DNA of 64,000 nt from Falsochrobactrum shanghaiense (GCF_003149535.1 NZ_QGDB01000001.1:62001-126000); one strand, 5' to 3'; counted from the stretch's first letter, positions 35,816 to 45,442 are shown. Notes: generated from the sequence alone by a model not told the origin. Translations and numbers: made by a program.

Positions 35816-36421
35816 ATGATCGGCCTGCCATTCCGGCGCAGCAATCCGACCGTCCTTCGCGGCCCGCGCGTTCACCTGCGCGAACCGGCGATGAGCGATT
35901 TTGCGCCATGGGCGGGCCTGCGCGAAAAAAGCCGCGCTTTTCTTACGCCGTGGGAGCCGGTCTGGGCTGCGGATGACCTCACGAAAAGCGCTTTCCGCCA
36001 CAGGGTCAGACGCGTGCAGGAAGAGGCTTCGGATGGCTCCGCGCATTCCTTCTTCATCTTTCGCAATTCCGACCGCCAGCTTGTCGGCGGCATTACGCTG
36101 AGCAATATCAGGCGCGGCGTCGCGCAAACCGGCATGATCGGCTATTGGAGCGGTGCGCCCTTTGCAGGCAAAGGCTATATGACCGAAGCGCTCTCGCTGG
36201 TAATTTCCCTTGCATTCGGAGAACTGAGGTTGCACCGGATCGAAGCTGCCTGTATTCCGCATAATGCTCGTTCGATACGGCTTCTCGAAAAAGCCGGATT
36301 TCAGAGGGAAGGACTCTTGCGTTCCTATCTCAAGATAAACGGCTTCTGGCAGGATCATCTGCTGTTTGCCCTGCTGGAAGGCGACATAAGCATGATCAAT
36401 GGCAAGGTTGAACGCTCGTGA
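35816..36421 (+). CDS. GNAT-family N-acetyltransferase, RimJ/RimL type
   Basis: 201 residues from the ATG at 35816 (MIGLPFRRSNPTVLRGPRVH). GNAT domain with the acetyl-CoA loop GYWSGAPFAGKGYMTEAL and the RimJ-like HRIEAACIPHNARSIRLLEKAGF, followed by REGLLRSYLKINGFWQDHLLFALL. RimJ/RimL relatives acetylate the N-termini of ribosomal proteins, but many have other targets. Its stop overlaps the GTG start of the next gene (GTGA), so the two are coupled. The upstream region carries the octamer arrays. Confidence 0.9.
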   Translation: MIGLPFRRSNPTVLRGPRVHLREPAMSDFAPWAGLREKSRAFLTPWEPVWAADDLTKSAFRHRVRRVQEEASDGSAHSFFIFRNSDRQLVGGITLSNIRRGVAQTGMIGYWSGAPFAGKGYMTEALSLVISLAFGELRLHRIEAACIPHNARSIRLLEKAGFQREGLLRSYLKINGFWQDHLLFALLEGDISMINGKVERS

Positions 36422-39315
36422 ATGGACAATCAGACAGGTTACTGCCACGCCTTTTGGGCTGTCTCGCGCTTGTCGTCATTCTGGCCTTTTCGGCCGCCCA
36501 GACATATGCCGCCGAACCGATAAAGATTTCCAAGGAAGACACCGCACTGGACCTTTCGGATGCTGTGGACCTGCTGCGCAATCAGGGCGAAAGCGTTCAG
36601 GTTTCGACGGCACCGGGGGCCGATGGCATCGTGCGCCGCATCGAGGTTCAGGCCGATCCTGATTCCGACGCATCCGGCGACTGGGCCGCATTCGCCATTG
36701 CCAATCCGACGGACCAGCAGATCGACCGGCTGATCGTCGCGCCGCATTTCCGCCTTGCCGGTTCGGGCATCATCTGGCCCGATCTGGGTTCGCCGCGCAT
36801 CGCCTCGATCACGCCCAGTGAAGGTTTCGCGCTCGACCGCCAGCCAAGCCCCGATGCCGACGTCTTCCGCATCACGCTCAATCCGGGCACGGCGGTCACT
36901 TTCGTGGCCGAGCTTTCCTCGCACAACCTGCCGCAGCTTTATCTGTGGGCGCCTGAAGCCTACAAGGACGCCGTCAATTCCTATACGCTCTATCGCGGCA
37001 TTCTGCTTGGTATTTCCGGCCTGCTGGCGCTGTTCCTGACCATTCTTTTCGTGGTCAAGGGCACCTCGCTTTTCCCGGCCACGGCAGCGCTCGCATGGGC
37101 GGTTCTGGCTTATATCTGCGTCGATTTCGGCTTCTGGAACAAGCTGATGGAAATCACCGCGGGCAACGAACAGGTATGGCGCGCGGGAACGGAAGTGGCG
37201 CTGGCCGCATCGCTGGTGATTTTCCTCTTTACCTATCTCAATCTCAATCGCTGGCACGATCATTTCAGCTATGGCGCGATCACATGGGTGCTGGGCCTCT
37301 TGGCACTCTCCGGTGTTGCGGTCATCGATCCGCCGGTGGCGTCGGGCATTGCGCGCATTTCGCTGGCCCTCACCGTGATCGGCGGGGTCGCCATCATCGG
37401 CTATCTCGCCGTCAAGGGTTATGACCGCGCGGTCATGCTGATCCCGGCATGGCTTCTCACGCTCATCTGGCTGCTGGGCGCGTGGATGACCGTTACCGGC
37501 ACGCTGGATAACGACATCATCCAGCCTGCGCTGGGCGGCGGTCTGGTGCTGATCGTGCTCCTGATCGGCTTCACCGTCATGCAGCACGCCTTTTCGGGCG
37601 GCGCACTCCAGCAGGGCCTGCTCTCGGATATGGAGCGGCAGGCGCTCGCCGTCATCGGGGCGGGCGATATTGTCTGGGACTGGGATGTGCCGCGCGACCG
37701 TGTGGTGACGACACCCGACATCGCCCATTATCTGGGCAGCACGACCAGTTCCCTGCAAGGGCCGGTGCGCAACTGGCTGCCCGTGATGCACAGCGACGAC
37801 CGCGACCGTTTCCGCTCGACGCTCGACGCCATTCTGGAGAACCGGCGCGGGCGCATCGGCCAGATTTTCCGCCTGCGCGCCAATGACGGGCATTATCACT
37901 GGTATGCGCTGCGCGCGCGCCCGGTAATCGGCTCCGACGGCGAGGTGGTGCGCTGCGTGGGCACCCTCATCAATGTCACCGAACAGAAGAAAGCCGAGGA
38001 ACGGCTGCTGCATGATGCCGTGCACGACAATCTGACCGGCCTGCCCAATCGCGAGCTTTTCCTCGACCGCTTGAGCAATGTCATGAATATGGCGCGCGGC
38101 GAGAGCAAGTTGCATCCGACCGTCTTCATCATCGACATAGACCGCTTCAAGCAGGTCAATGACAGCCTGGGCATGTCGGCGGGCGACACGATCCTGCTCA
38201 CCATCTCGCGCCGCCTGTCGCGCCTGATGAAGCCGCAGGATACGCTTTCGCGCCTTTCTTCCGACCAGTTCGGCCTGCTGCTTACCTCGGAAAGCGATCC
38301 GGGCCGTATCGCCTCCTTTGCCGAAGCGCTGCGTCAGGCGGTTCGTGCGCCCATTGCCTATGCCAAGCGCGAGATCGTGCTGACGGCTTCAATCGGCCTC
38401 ATCACCTGGACCAAGACTGCGGCCACCGCCGAGGATTTCGTCAAGGATGCGGAACTGGCGATGCATCAGGCCAAGCGCTTTGGCGGCGATCGCATCGAGC
38501 CGTTTCGCCCCGCCTTCCGCGCGATCAGCAGCGACAAGCTGCAACTGGAATCCGATCTGCGCCGGGCGCTGGAACGCGACGAGATCAGCCTCGTCTATCA
38601 ACCCATCGTCAGGCTGGAAAAAGGCGATATTGCCGGTTTCGAGGCGCTCATGCGCTGGGAACACCCGCGGCGGGGCACTATTTCACCCTCGGAATTCATC
38701 CCCATTGCGGAAAATTCCGGCCTGATCGTGCCGCTTGGCCTCTTCGCCATTCAGCGCGCCGCTGAAGACCTGTTTGCATGGCAGGAGCAGTTTGCAAAAC
38801 AGGAACTCTTCGTTTCGGTCAATCTGTCGAGCACCCAGCTGATCCGGCAGGACCTCATCAATGATGTGCGTTCGGTCCTCTCGCGCATTCATCTGCACCC
38901 CGGCAGCCTCAAGCTGGAACTGACCGAATCCGTCCTGATGGAAAATCCCGAACAGTCGGCCCATGTGCTCTCGCGCCTCAAGACGATGGGAATCGGCCTT
39001 TCGCTCGATGATTTCGGCACCGGCTATTCGTCGCTCGCCTATCTCACGCGCTTTCCCTTCGACATCATCAAGATCGACCGCTCTTTCGTCAAAGGCGACA
39101 AGCCGCAGAAGACGACGCTGCTGCGCTCCATCGTCAGCATGGCGCATGATCTGGGCCTTGCGGTCGTCACCGAAGGCGTCGAAAGTGAAAAAGACGCGCT
39201 GCAATTGCGCCAGATGGGCTGCGAATATGTGCAGAGCTTCATGTTCGGCCAGCCGACGAGCCGCGAGGAAGCCACGCGCATGATCAAGGAACAGCTCGAC
39301 GCGGATGCCGCCTGA
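36418..39315 (+). CDS. Membrane sensor with PAS, degenerate GGDEF and intact EAL domains
   Basis: 965 residues from a GTG overlapping the GNAT stop. Order: signal/anchor (about 5-30), a periplasmic beta-rich 7TMR-DISM-like domain (to about 190), seven membrane helices (about 195-400), PAS with PAC (about 415-530), GGDEF (about 535-700) and EAL (about 710-955). The GGDEF site reads SSDQF (about 613-617), so cyclase activity is probably lost. The EAL site is complete: EALMRWEH at 742, LELTESV, LDDFGTGYSSLAYL, IKIDRSF, TEGVES and a final Q-containing YVQSFMFGQP. It is likely a c-di-GMP phosphodiesterase, possibly Brucella BpdB. Confidence 0.92.
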   Translation: MNGQSDRLLPRLLGCLALVVILAFSAAQTYAAEPIKISKEDTALDLSDAVDLLRNQGESVQVSTAPGADGIVRRIEVQADPDSDASGDWAAFAIANPTDQQIDRLIVAPHFRLAGSGIIWPDLGSPRIASITPSEGFALDRQPSPDADVFRITLNPGTAVTFVAELSSHNLPQLYLWAPEAYKDAVNSYTLYRGILLGISGLLALFLTILFVVKGTSLFPATAALAWAVLAYICVDFGFWNKLMEITAGNEQVWRAGTEVALAASLVIFLFTYLNLNRWHDHFSYGAITWVLGLLALSGVAVIDPPVASGIARISLALTVIGGVAIIGYLAVKGYDRAVMLIPAWLLTLIWLLGAWMTVTGTLDNDIIQPALGGGLVLIVLLIGFTVMQHAFSGGALQQGLLSDMERQALAVIGAGDIVWDWDVPRDRVVTTPDIAHYLGSTTSSLQGPVRNWLPVMHSDDRDRFRSTLDAILENRRGRIGQIFRLRANDGHYHWYALRARPVIGSDGEVVRCVGTLINVTEQKKAEERLLHDAVHDNLTGLPNRELFLDRLSNVMNMARGESKLHPTVFIIDIDRFKQVNDSLGMSAGDTILLTISRRLSRLMKPQDTLSRLSSDQFGLLLTSESDPGRIASFAEALRQAVRAPIAYAKREIVLTASIGLITWTKTAATAEDFVKDAELAMHQAKRFGGDRIEPFRPAFRAISSDKLQLESDLRRALERDEISLVYQPIVRLEKGDIAGFEALMRWEHPRRGTISPSEFIPIAENSGLIVPLGLFAIQRAAEDLFAWQEQFAKQELFVSVNLSSTQLIRQDLINDVRSVLSRIHLHPGSLKLELTESVLMENPEQSAHVLSRLKTMGIGLSLDDFGTGYSSLAYLTRFPFDIIKIDRSFVKGDKPQKTTLLRSIVSMAHDLGLAVVTEGVESEKDALQLRQMGCEYVQSFMFGQPTSREEATRMIKEQLDADAA

Positions 39316-39342
39316 TCAACGACAGATGAAGGATGAAGGGGA

Positions 39343-39945
39343 TCAGGCGTGGCCGACGTCGGAAACGAGCCGCGACATGTCGATGCCCATCTGGGCCATC
39401 AGCCGGTCGTATTTGCCGGTGATGTCGCTATCGAAGAGCATATCCATCGGGGCGGGACAGGTGAGCCAGCCATTCTCGCTAAATTCGAGATCGAGCTGCC
39501 CCGGCGCCCATCCTGAATAGCCGAGCGTCATCAGCGCCTGCGCGGGGCCGCGCCCGCCATAGATGGCACGCAGAATATCGACCGTCGCCGTCAGGCAGAC
39601 ATCTTCCGCCACCGGCATGGTCGAATCCACCATATAATCATCGGTATGCAGCACGAAGCCGCGGGTGCGGTCCACCGGACCGCCATTGCGCACAATCATA
39701 TGCCGTGCGCTTTCGGGCAGGACGATCATCTCGTCGTCATCGATGACCCCGATTTGCTGAAGCAGTTCGTGGAAGCCGACCGGCTGAAGCTGGTTGATGA
39801 TAAAACCCATCGCGCCTTCCTCGGAATGCGCGCAGATATAGACCACCGCGCGAGCGAAGCGCTCGTCGTTCATTCCGGGCATGGCAAGCAGGAATTGCCC
39901 GTTCAAAAATCCCTGCTCCTGATTGTGCCTGCGCAAAATGGTCAT
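39343..39945 (-). CDS. YqgE/AlgH (DUF179) family protein
   Basis: 200 residues. DUF179 hallmarks: [22 protein letters not shown] near the N-terminus, [29 protein letters not shown] and [14 protein letters not shown]. The family is widespread, cytosolic and of uncertain role (AlgH affects alginate genes in Pseudomonas). It lies 27 bases from the convergent stop of the EAL gene and is divergent from the DsbD-like gene across a 174-base gap. Confidence 0.93.
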   Translation of the reverse strand: MTILRRHNQEQGFLNGQFLLAMPGMNDERFARAVVYICAHSEEGAMGFIINQLQPVGFHELLQQIGVIDDDEMIVLPESARHMIVRNGGPVDRTRGFVLHTDDYMVDSTMPVAEDVCLTATVDILRAIYGGRGPAQALMTLGYSGWAPGQLDLEFSENGWLTCPAPMDMLFDSDITGKYDRLMAQMGIDMSRLVSDVGHA

Positions 39946-40119
39946 GCATATGAAGGTAGCAAGACTGTACGAAATAACAATATCGTTTCGGCAAGAGTTT
40001 TGTCCAAAGCGGTGCTGATTTCATCTGCGCTTGCCATTACGTTCCCATGCGCAGAAATCCTGTGGCCAAATGGGGCCGAAAGACTTGAAGCGGCCATTTT
40101 TTTATTCCACCTTCGCGGC

Positions 40120-40908
40120 ATGAAAATCAAAGCCCTCCCTCTCCTGCCGATTGTCTTTCTGGCACTGCTCGCGCCCGCGCAGGCTTCCACTTCCGACTGG
40201 ACGCAGACGCCGGGCGGACGGGTCCGCGTTCTCATCGATGATCACAGCGCCGTAAACGGCCAATTGCGCGGTGCCTTGCAGATCGAACTGCAACCGGGCT
40301 GGAAGACCTATTGGCGCAATCCCGGCGATTCGGGCGTGCCGCCCCAGCTGAGCCTTGCGGGCAATGGCGAGGCGCGCATCGATTTTCCGGTGCCCGAGCG
40401 CTTTGGCGCAGGCGACGAGGCGGGAGTCGGCTATACACGGCCCGTATCGCTGCCGCTGACCTTTACCGTCAGCCCCGGCGACAAGCGCCTGAGCGGCAAT
40501 ATATTCCTCGGCATCTGCGAAAACATATGCGTGCCGGTCCATGCCGAATTCGACCTGCCCCTTGTATCTCAAACAGCGCCCTCGCCGCAGGCCATTGCTG
40601 CGCGCACGATCGTTCAGAGTGCCTTCGACCGGCTCCCGCAAGCCGCCTCGCCCGATTTCCGGGTCAGCGAGGCCAGGCGTCAGGATGACCGGATATTATT
40701 CGAACTCGACCTGCCCGACAGCGCCACTCCCGCCCAGCTTTTCGTGGCAAGCGACGCGCTGAGCCTTTCGGAAGCCGTGCCGCAACAAGAGGCGGCACGG
40801 CCGCAATTTGCCGCCAAAATCTACGGCAAGGCAAAAGAAGGCGCCGTCATCGACTATACATTGGTGCAAAACGGCAAGGCGGTGTCGGGAACGATAAAAC
40901 TCAATTGA
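40120..40908 (+). CDS. Secreted DsbD-alpha/ScsB-N-like protein
   Basis: 262 residues from the ATG at 40120. A cleavable signal peptide (MKIKALPLLPIVFLALL, cut near AQA-ST) precedes an immunoglobulin-like domain typical of the N-terminal part of DsbD/ScsB: LQPGWKTYWRNPGDSGVPP, then YTRPVSLPL, then the redox-type GICENICVPVHAEF with CxxxC cysteines. The membrane and thioredoxin parts of DsbD are absent, so it is a stand-alone periplasmic domain, perhaps a thiol carrier. A peroxiredoxin gene follows 155 bases later on the same strand. Confidence 0.85.
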   Translation: MKIKALPLLPIVFLALLAPAQASTSDWTQTPGGRVRVLIDDHSAVNGQLRGALQIELQPGWKTYWRNPGDSGVPPQLSLAGNGEARIDFPVPERFGAGDEAGVGYTRPVSLPLTFTVSPGDKRLSGNIFLGICENICVPVHAEFDLPLVSQTAPSPQAIAARTIVQSAFDRLPQAASPDFRVSEARRQDDRILFELDLPDSATPAQLFVASDALSLSEAVPQQEAARPQFAAKIYGKAKEGAVIDYTLVQNGKAVSGTIKLN

Positions 40909-41062
40909 AGTTCGTCCCGCATTGTCAGTAATATGAAATTGTCGGAGCGCCGTTTATCGGCTTAACTGGCATGCGCGCGCATCAGCGCGCGGACGCAAAA
41001 CCCACCCCGAAACAGGCGGTTCCTGATGGCACGACCGCCCTGTACTTCCCAGGAGAGAGAAT

Positions 41063-41548
41063 ATGACGATCAAAGTTGGTGACAGGCTGCCGGAAGCGAC
41101 CTTCAAGGTGAAGACGGCGGATGGCGTCAAGGATGCGACCACCGACGAGGTCTTCAAGGGCAAGAAGGTCGTTCTCTTTGCCGTTCCGGGCGCATTCACC
41201 CCGACCTGCAACCTCAATCACCTGCCCGGCTATCTCGAAAACCGCGATGCCATTCTCGCCAAGGGCGTGGACCAGATCGCAGTCGTCGCCGTCAACGATC
41301 CCTTCGTGATGGGCGCATGGGCGCAGAGCTCGGGCGGCGAAGGCAAGATCCTCTTCCTCGCCGATGGCAGCGCCGCTTTCGCCAAGGCTGCGGGCCTCGA
41401 CATCGACCTGTCGGCTGGCGGTCTGGGCGTACGCTCCAAGCGCTATTCGGCCATCATCGAAGACGGTGTGGTCAAGGCGCTCAATATCGAAGAGCAGCCC
41501 GGACAGGCCGTGACTTCGGCGGCAAGCGCGCTTCTCGAACAGCTTTGA
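41063..41548 (+). CDS. Peroxiredoxin (Prx5/AhpE-like)
   Basis: 161 residues with a good ribosome-binding site (AGGAGAGAG). The peroxidatic site is PGAFTPTCNLNHLPGY with the active Cys in TPTC. GLDIDLSAGGLGVRSKRYS is typical of the Prx5 group that reduces hydrogen peroxide and alkyl hydroperoxides using glutathione or glutaredoxin. No second resolving Cys is present, which points to a 1-Cys mechanism. A strong terminator closes the gene. Confidence 0.94.
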   Translation: MTIKVGDRLPEATFKVKTADGVKDATTDEVFKGKKVVLFAVPGAFTPTCNLNHLPGYLENRDAILAKGVDQIAVVAVNDPFVMGAWAQSSGGEGKILFLADGSAAFAKAAGLDIDLSAGGLGVRSKRYSAIIEDGVVKALNIEEQPGQAVTSAASALLEQL

Positions 41549-41555
41549 TAAGCAG

Positions 41556-41580
41556 AAGGGCGGCAAAAGCCGCCCTTTTT
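41556..41580 (+). terminator. Intrinsic terminator after the peroxiredoxin gene
   Basis: AAGGGCGGC (41556-41564), AAAA, GCCGCCCTT (41569-41577) and a T run to 41580 form a strong 9-base stem just after the stop codon. Confidence 0.9.
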
Positions 41581-41603
41581 CATTTTACCTTGAGAGATGT
41601 ACA

Positions 41604-41706
41604 GAGCACATCCCGAAAAGCGGGAACTGGTTTTCGGAAAAAGATGTGCGTAAAAACAAAGAGATAGAGCATTTCTAATGATTCAACTTAATCCAGAAAT
41701 GCTCTA
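41604..41706. repeat. Bru-RS-like palindromic repeat element, copy B
   Basis: GCACATC...GATGTGC (41606-41612, 41643-41649) with inner CCGAAAA/TTTTCGG (41613-41619, 41631-41637) makes one hairpin. TAGAGCATTTCT (41665-41676) and AGAAATGCTCTA (41695-41706) make a second with perfect 12-base arms. The middle block GCGTAAAAACAAA-GAGATAGAGC matches copy A at 7.5 kb. The right end supplies the TAG stop of rnhA. It is probably a member of the Brucella Bru-RS repeat family. Confidence 0.75.
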
Positions 41707-42147
41707 GCCGCCATATTTGAACGGCTCCATGCCGGCGCGGGCCAGTTCGTCGGCGCGCTCGTTTTCCGGATGGCCGGCATGGCCCTTGATCCAGTGCCAG
41801 CGGACAACATGCCCGTTGCGCGCCTCGTCCAGAGCCTGCCACAGCTCGGCATTCTTGACCGGTTTTTTGGCCGATGTTCTCCAGCCGTTGCGCTTCCAGC
41901 CCTCGATCCAGCCGGAAATGCCGTCGCGCACATAGACCGAATCCGTATAAAGATCGACCTCGCACGGCTCCTTCAGCGCCTTTAGTGCTGAAATCGCCGC
42001 CATAAGCTCCATGCGGTTATTGGTGGTGTCGGCTTCGCCGCCCTTCAATTCCTTCACATTGCCGTTCCAGCGCAATATGGCGCCCCATCCGCCGGGGCCG
42101 GGATTGCCCGAACAGGCGCCGTCCGTGAAAGCCTCGATGCGCTTCAC
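41704..42147 (-). CDS. rnhA: Ribonuclease HI
   Basis: 147 residues, cleaves the RNA strand of RNA-DNA hybrids. [19 protein letters not shown] holds the first catalytic Asp, with [22 protein letters not shown] and a C-terminal NERADELAR giving the remaining DEDD residues. The GTG start overlaps the thrB stop (GTGA), so it is translated with thrB. The TAG stop lies in a palindromic repeat element. Confidence 0.95.
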   Translation of the reverse strand: MKRIEAFTDGACSGNPGPGGWGAILRWNGNVKELKGGEADTTNNRMELMAAISALKALKEPCEVDLYTDSVYVRDGISGWIEGWKRNGWRTSAKKPVKNAELWQALDEARNGHVVRWHWIKGHAGHPENERADELARAGMEPFKYGG

Positions 42148-43124
42148 GCAACCGCTCCATGCATTTGCAGACCATATTCGCCTGCGGTGCGCACCTGCCG
42201 GTGAAAGCGCATGCGGCGGACATATTCGATCGGGTCTTTTTTCGTAACAAAGCTGTCGTCGGGCACGTTGAGCCAGTCATAAAGACGGGTGAGCATGAAG
42301 CGCAATGCCGCGCCGCGCGCAAGCACCGGAAGCGCTTCGATCTCCGCCTGAGAGAGCGGGCGCACCGCATTATAGCCGCGTAAAAGTGCCGTGCCCTTGG
42401 TCAGATTGAAGGAAAAGTCACTTTCAAAACACCAGGCATTCAGGCAGACGGCGACGTCATAGGCGAGGATGTCCGTGCAGGCGAAATAAAAATCGATGAA
42501 GCCCGACAGCTTGTCGTCAAGGAAGAAGACATTGTCGGGGAAAAGATCCGCATGGATAACGCCTTGCGGCAGATCGGAGGGCCAGTTGCTTTCGAGAAAA
42601 TCGAGATCGGCTTGCGCTTCCGCCACCAGCCCCTCTTCCACGCCGTCCGCGCGCGGCTGCGACAATTCCCACAGCGGACGCCAGTCGGGCAGTGTCAGGC
42701 CGTTGCGGCGGCGCATCGAAAAATCCGCACCTGCCAGATGCATATGGGCAAGGCTCCTGCCCACCTGCTCGCAATGGGCGACCGTGGGGCGGCGCACCCA
42801 GACGCCTTCGAGGAAGGTGACGATGGCCGCGGGACGCCCCGCAAGTTCCCCGATCATCGCGCCATCGCGCCGCACGACCGGCTGCGGGCATTCAAAGCCG
42901 CGCATGGCCAGATGGCGCATGAGATTGACGAAAAACGGCAGATCATCGCGATTGACCCGCTTTTCATAGAGCGTGAGAATGAAAACGCCCGCGCTCGTAT
43001 GCAGCAGGTAATTGGTGTTTTCCACGCCCTCGGCAATGCCCTTGTAGGAGGTCAGCGTGCCAATATCATATTGTTCGAGAAACGCGCCCAGTTCGGTTTC
43101 GTTAATATCTGTATAGACGGCCAT
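42144..43124 (-). CDS. thrB: Homoserine kinase, aminoglycoside-phosphotransferase fold
   Basis: 326 residues. It phosphorylates homoserine, giving the substrate of ThrC. It belongs to the APH-like ThrB type found in rhizobia and pseudomonads rather than the GHMP type of E. coli. Signatures are [15 protein letters not shown], the catalytic loop [16 protein letters not shown] and [19 protein letters not shown]. It starts five bases after ispH and overlaps rnhA, so the three form one operon. Confidence 0.95.
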   Translation of the reverse strand: MAVYTDINETELGAFLEQYDIGTLTSYKGIAEGVENTNYLLHTSAGVFILTLYEKRVNRDDLPFFVNLMRHLAMRGFECPQPVVRRDGAMIGELAGRPAAIVTFLEGVWVRRPTVAHCEQVGRSLAHMHLAGADFSMRRRNGLTLPDWRPLWELSQPRADGVEEGLVAEAQADLDFLESNWPSDLPQGVIHADLFPDNVFFLDDKLSGFIDFYFACTDILAYDVAVCLNAWCFESDFSFNLTKGTALLRGYNAVRPLSQAEIEALPVLARGAALRFMLTRLYDWLNVPDDSFVTKKDPIEYVRRMRFHRQVRTAGEYGLQMHGAVA

Positions 43125-43129
43125 GCCGC

Positions 43130-44170
43130 TTATTTCCCCTGCGCAATCTTGGGTATGCCAACCACCCGGTTCTGGCCATTGACGAATGCCATATCCTGCA
43201 CCGTCAGTTCCACATCGCGGATTTCCCGGTTCACAAGAAAATTCTCGGTCTCGATAACCGTTTCGGCCAGTTCGATCCTGACATTGAAGCGCTGGCGGAA
43301 AGCGTCGATGATTTCATCGACGATGATTTCCGGTGCCGAAGCGCCCGCCGAAAGGCCGACCACGGAAATATCGCCAAGCTTGTCCCATTCGATTTCTGAA
43401 GCACGCTGGACCAGCAGGGACATGCGCGCCCCGGCCTTCTCGGCCACTTCCACAAGGCGTCTGGAGTTGGACGAATTGGGCGCGCCGACGATCAGAAACA
43501 GATCGCAGCCCGGCGCGGCAGCGCGCACCGCATCCTGCCGGTTGGTGGTGGCGTAACAGATCGATTCGGCCGCAGGCGCGGTCAAATTGGGAAAGCGCTC
43601 CTGCAATTGCGTGATGATGCCTGCGGTATCGTCCACCGAAAGCGTGGTCTGGGTTACGAAGCCCAGATTATCCTCATCGGCAAATGAGCAGGTGCGCGCA
43701 TCCTCGACCGTTTCGATCAGCGTCACCGCGCCTTCAGGCAATTGCCCCATGGTGCCGATGACTTCGGGGTGGCCGGAATGGCCGATCAATATAACATGAC
43801 GGCCAAGGCGCTGATGGCGCATGGCCTGCTTGTGCACCTTGGACACCAGCGGACAGGTTGCATCAAGATAGAAGAGGTTCTTGGCCTGCGCATCGGCTGG
43901 CACGGATTTCGGCACGCCATGGGCGGAGAAGACCACCGGCTGGTCGCGATGTTCTGCGGGAATCTCATGCAGTTCCTCGACAAAGACCGCACCGCGCGCT
44001 TGCAGCCCCTCCACGACATAGCGATTATGCACGATCTCATGGCGCACATAGACCGGCGCGCCATATTTCTTGAGCGCAAGCACGACGATCTGAATGGCCC
44101 GGTCCACGCCTGCGCAAAAGCCGCGCGGACCGCAAAGGCGGATTTCCAGAGGGGGATGTTGATCGTTCAT
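43130..44170 (-). CDS. ispH: 4-hydroxy-3-methylbut-2-enyl diphosphate reductase
   Basis: 346 residues, the last enzyme of the MEP isoprenoid pathway; it makes IPP and DMAPP with a [4Fe-4S] cluster. The cluster cysteines lie in [14 protein letters not shown] (Cys13), in [10 protein letters not shown] and in [13 protein letters not shown]. The HxH-type substrate residues are in HEIVHNR and GHSGHPEV. It leads ispH-thrB-rnhA. The upstream gap (44171-44254) to SURF1 shows no special feature. Confidence 0.96.
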   Translation of the reverse strand: MNDQHPPLEIRLCGPRGFCAGVDRAIQIVVLALKKYGAPVYVRHEIVHNRYVVEGLQARGAVFVEELHEIPAEHRDQPVVFSAHGVPKSVPADAQAKNLFYLDATCPLVSKVHKQAMRHQRLGRHVILIGHSGHPEVIGTMGQLPEGAVTLIETVEDARTCSFADEDNLGFVTQTTLSVDDTAGIITQLQERFPNLTAPAAESICYATTNRQDAVRAAAPGCDLFLIVGAPNSSNSRRLVEVAEKAGARMSLLVQRASEIEWDKLGDISVVGLSAGASAPEIIVDEIIDAFRQRFNVRIELAETVIETENFLVNREIRDVELTVQDMAFVNGQNRVVGIPKIAQGK

Positions 44171-44254
44171 AGAATGCTCGCAGGTTCGGCGCGCAGGCGC
44201 GCAAAAATCTTCACCTGTGGAGTTGGGCTGCTAAGCCGCCATTGTCAACCCCGT

Positions 44255-44992
44255 TCACGCCTTTCGATGGCGCCACAGCCATGTGCCGACCACGCCCATG
44301 AGCGCCAGAGCAAGTCCATACCACGTCACCGCATATTGCAGGTGATTGTTGGGAAAATCGATGATCGTCACACCGCCGACCGGCAATCCGCCCGGATTGG
44401 CCTTGCTGTCGGCGTCGATGAAGAACGGCACTGTTTCATCGAGCGAGGGCAGATTGGCGCTTTCGGCCATGGCGGCCCAGTCCTTCCAGTAGAAAACATT
44501 CTTCGCAACATCATTGTCGGGAATGAGCGATGAAGGTTTTGCCGTCAGGGGATCGCGGGCGAGACCCGTCACCGTCACCGGCCCGTCAAGCTGCCCTTCA
44601 AGGCGGGTTTCAGGGTCTTTCCTGTCGTAAGGCACAAAGCCGCGATTGACGAGCACGAAGCGTCCGTCTTCGAGCAGCAGCGGCGTATAGACATAAAAGC
44701 CCGATGCGCTCGCATGGGTGGCGAGAAAATGGCGCTCGCCCGGATGCATGAAGGTGCCGGAAACCGTTACCGGACGATATTCGACGGAGCCTTCCCGGCG
44801 ATAGATTTCCTCCATTTCGCCAAGCGGCAGTGCAGGCTCGTGGATGCGCGCCTGCGTCGAGGCGATCAGCGCTTCCTTCCACATCAGCCGCCGTACCTGC
44901 CATGTGCCCAGTGTGAGCAATATTGCCAGCACTATGGCCGATATGACCAGCACAGCCCATGGAAACCGGCGCGGCTTGTCTGCCTGGATCAT
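44255..44992 (-). CDS. SURF1-like cytochrome oxidase assembly protein
   Basis: 245 residues with two membrane helices flanking a periplasmic domain: an N-terminal helix (PWAVLVISAIVLAILLTLG, about 12-31) and a C-terminal one (YAVTWYGLALALMGVVGTWL). SURF1 motifs are LGTWQVRRLMWKEAL, FVLVNRGFVPYDRKDPE and HLQYAVTWYGLA. It helps insert heme a into subunit I of aa3 oxidase. It overlaps the DUF983 gene by ATGA and lies downstream of the oxidase cluster past a terminator. Confidence 0.92.
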   Translation of the reverse strand: MIQADKPRRFPWAVLVISAIVLAILLTLGTWQVRRLMWKEALIASTQARIHEPALPLGEMEEIYRREGSVEYRPVTVSGTFMHPGERHFLATHASASGFYVYTPLLLEDGRFVLVNRGFVPYDRKDPETRLEGQLDGPVTVTGLARDPLTAKPSSLIPDNDVAKNVFYWKDWAAMAESANLPSLDETVPFFIDADSKANPGGLPVGGVTIIDFPNNHLQYAVTWYGLALALMGVVGTWLWRHRKA

Positions 44993-45390
44993 TTTTCGTC
45001 GTCCATCGGACGTTGATTATCGATCAGGCCGGGAGCGGCTTTATGGCGATATTGCATATTGATCAAGACGCCCTTGATGCTGCGCATGGCGATCAGGCTC
45101 AGGATGATCGCGATCGGCACCCACAGGGTGAACTGAACCCAGAGCGGCGGTCCGAAATTGACTTCGAGCCACAGCGCTGCGCCCAGCACGATAAAACTGA
45201 TGATGAGAATGGCGAAGGCCGCAGGGCCATCGCCGGAATCAGCAAAGGAATAATCAAGCCCGCATATCTCGCAACGCGGCGCGACAGCCAGATAGCCCTT
45301 GAAGAGCCGTCCCTCGCCGCAGCGGGGGCAATGTCCGGTAATGCCGCTGCCGACCGGATTTACTGCCGGATGGGAATTGTGATCGGACAT
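44989..45390 (-). CDS. DUF983 membrane protein
   Basis: 133 residues. It has a zinc-ribbon-like start with four cysteines (GHCPRCGEGRLFKGYLAVAP, then RCEICGLD) and two membrane helices (about 58-77 and 82-105). DUF983 proteins are regularly found next to ctaE and SURF1 in alphaproteobacteria and are presumed to aid oxidase assembly. Translationally coupled to SURF1. Confidence 0.9.
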   Translation of the reverse strand: MSDHNSHPAVNPVGSGITGHCPRCGEGRLFKGYLAVAPRCEICGLDYSFADSGDGPAAFAILIISFIVLGAALWLEVNFGPPLWVQFTLWVPIAIILSLIAMRSIKGVLINMQYRHKAAPGLIDNQRPMDDEK

Positions 45391-45442
45391 TGCCTCGGCT
45401 CCCTTTCAGGGCGGTGCCTGTTTGAATTGATGATTACAAACA

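Noticed and set aside
41604-41706. Riboswitch between the peroxiredoxin and rnhA genes
   Set aside because: The hairpins belong to a dispersed repeat also found at 7.5 kb, and both flanking genes end here, so no gene would be regulated as a leader.
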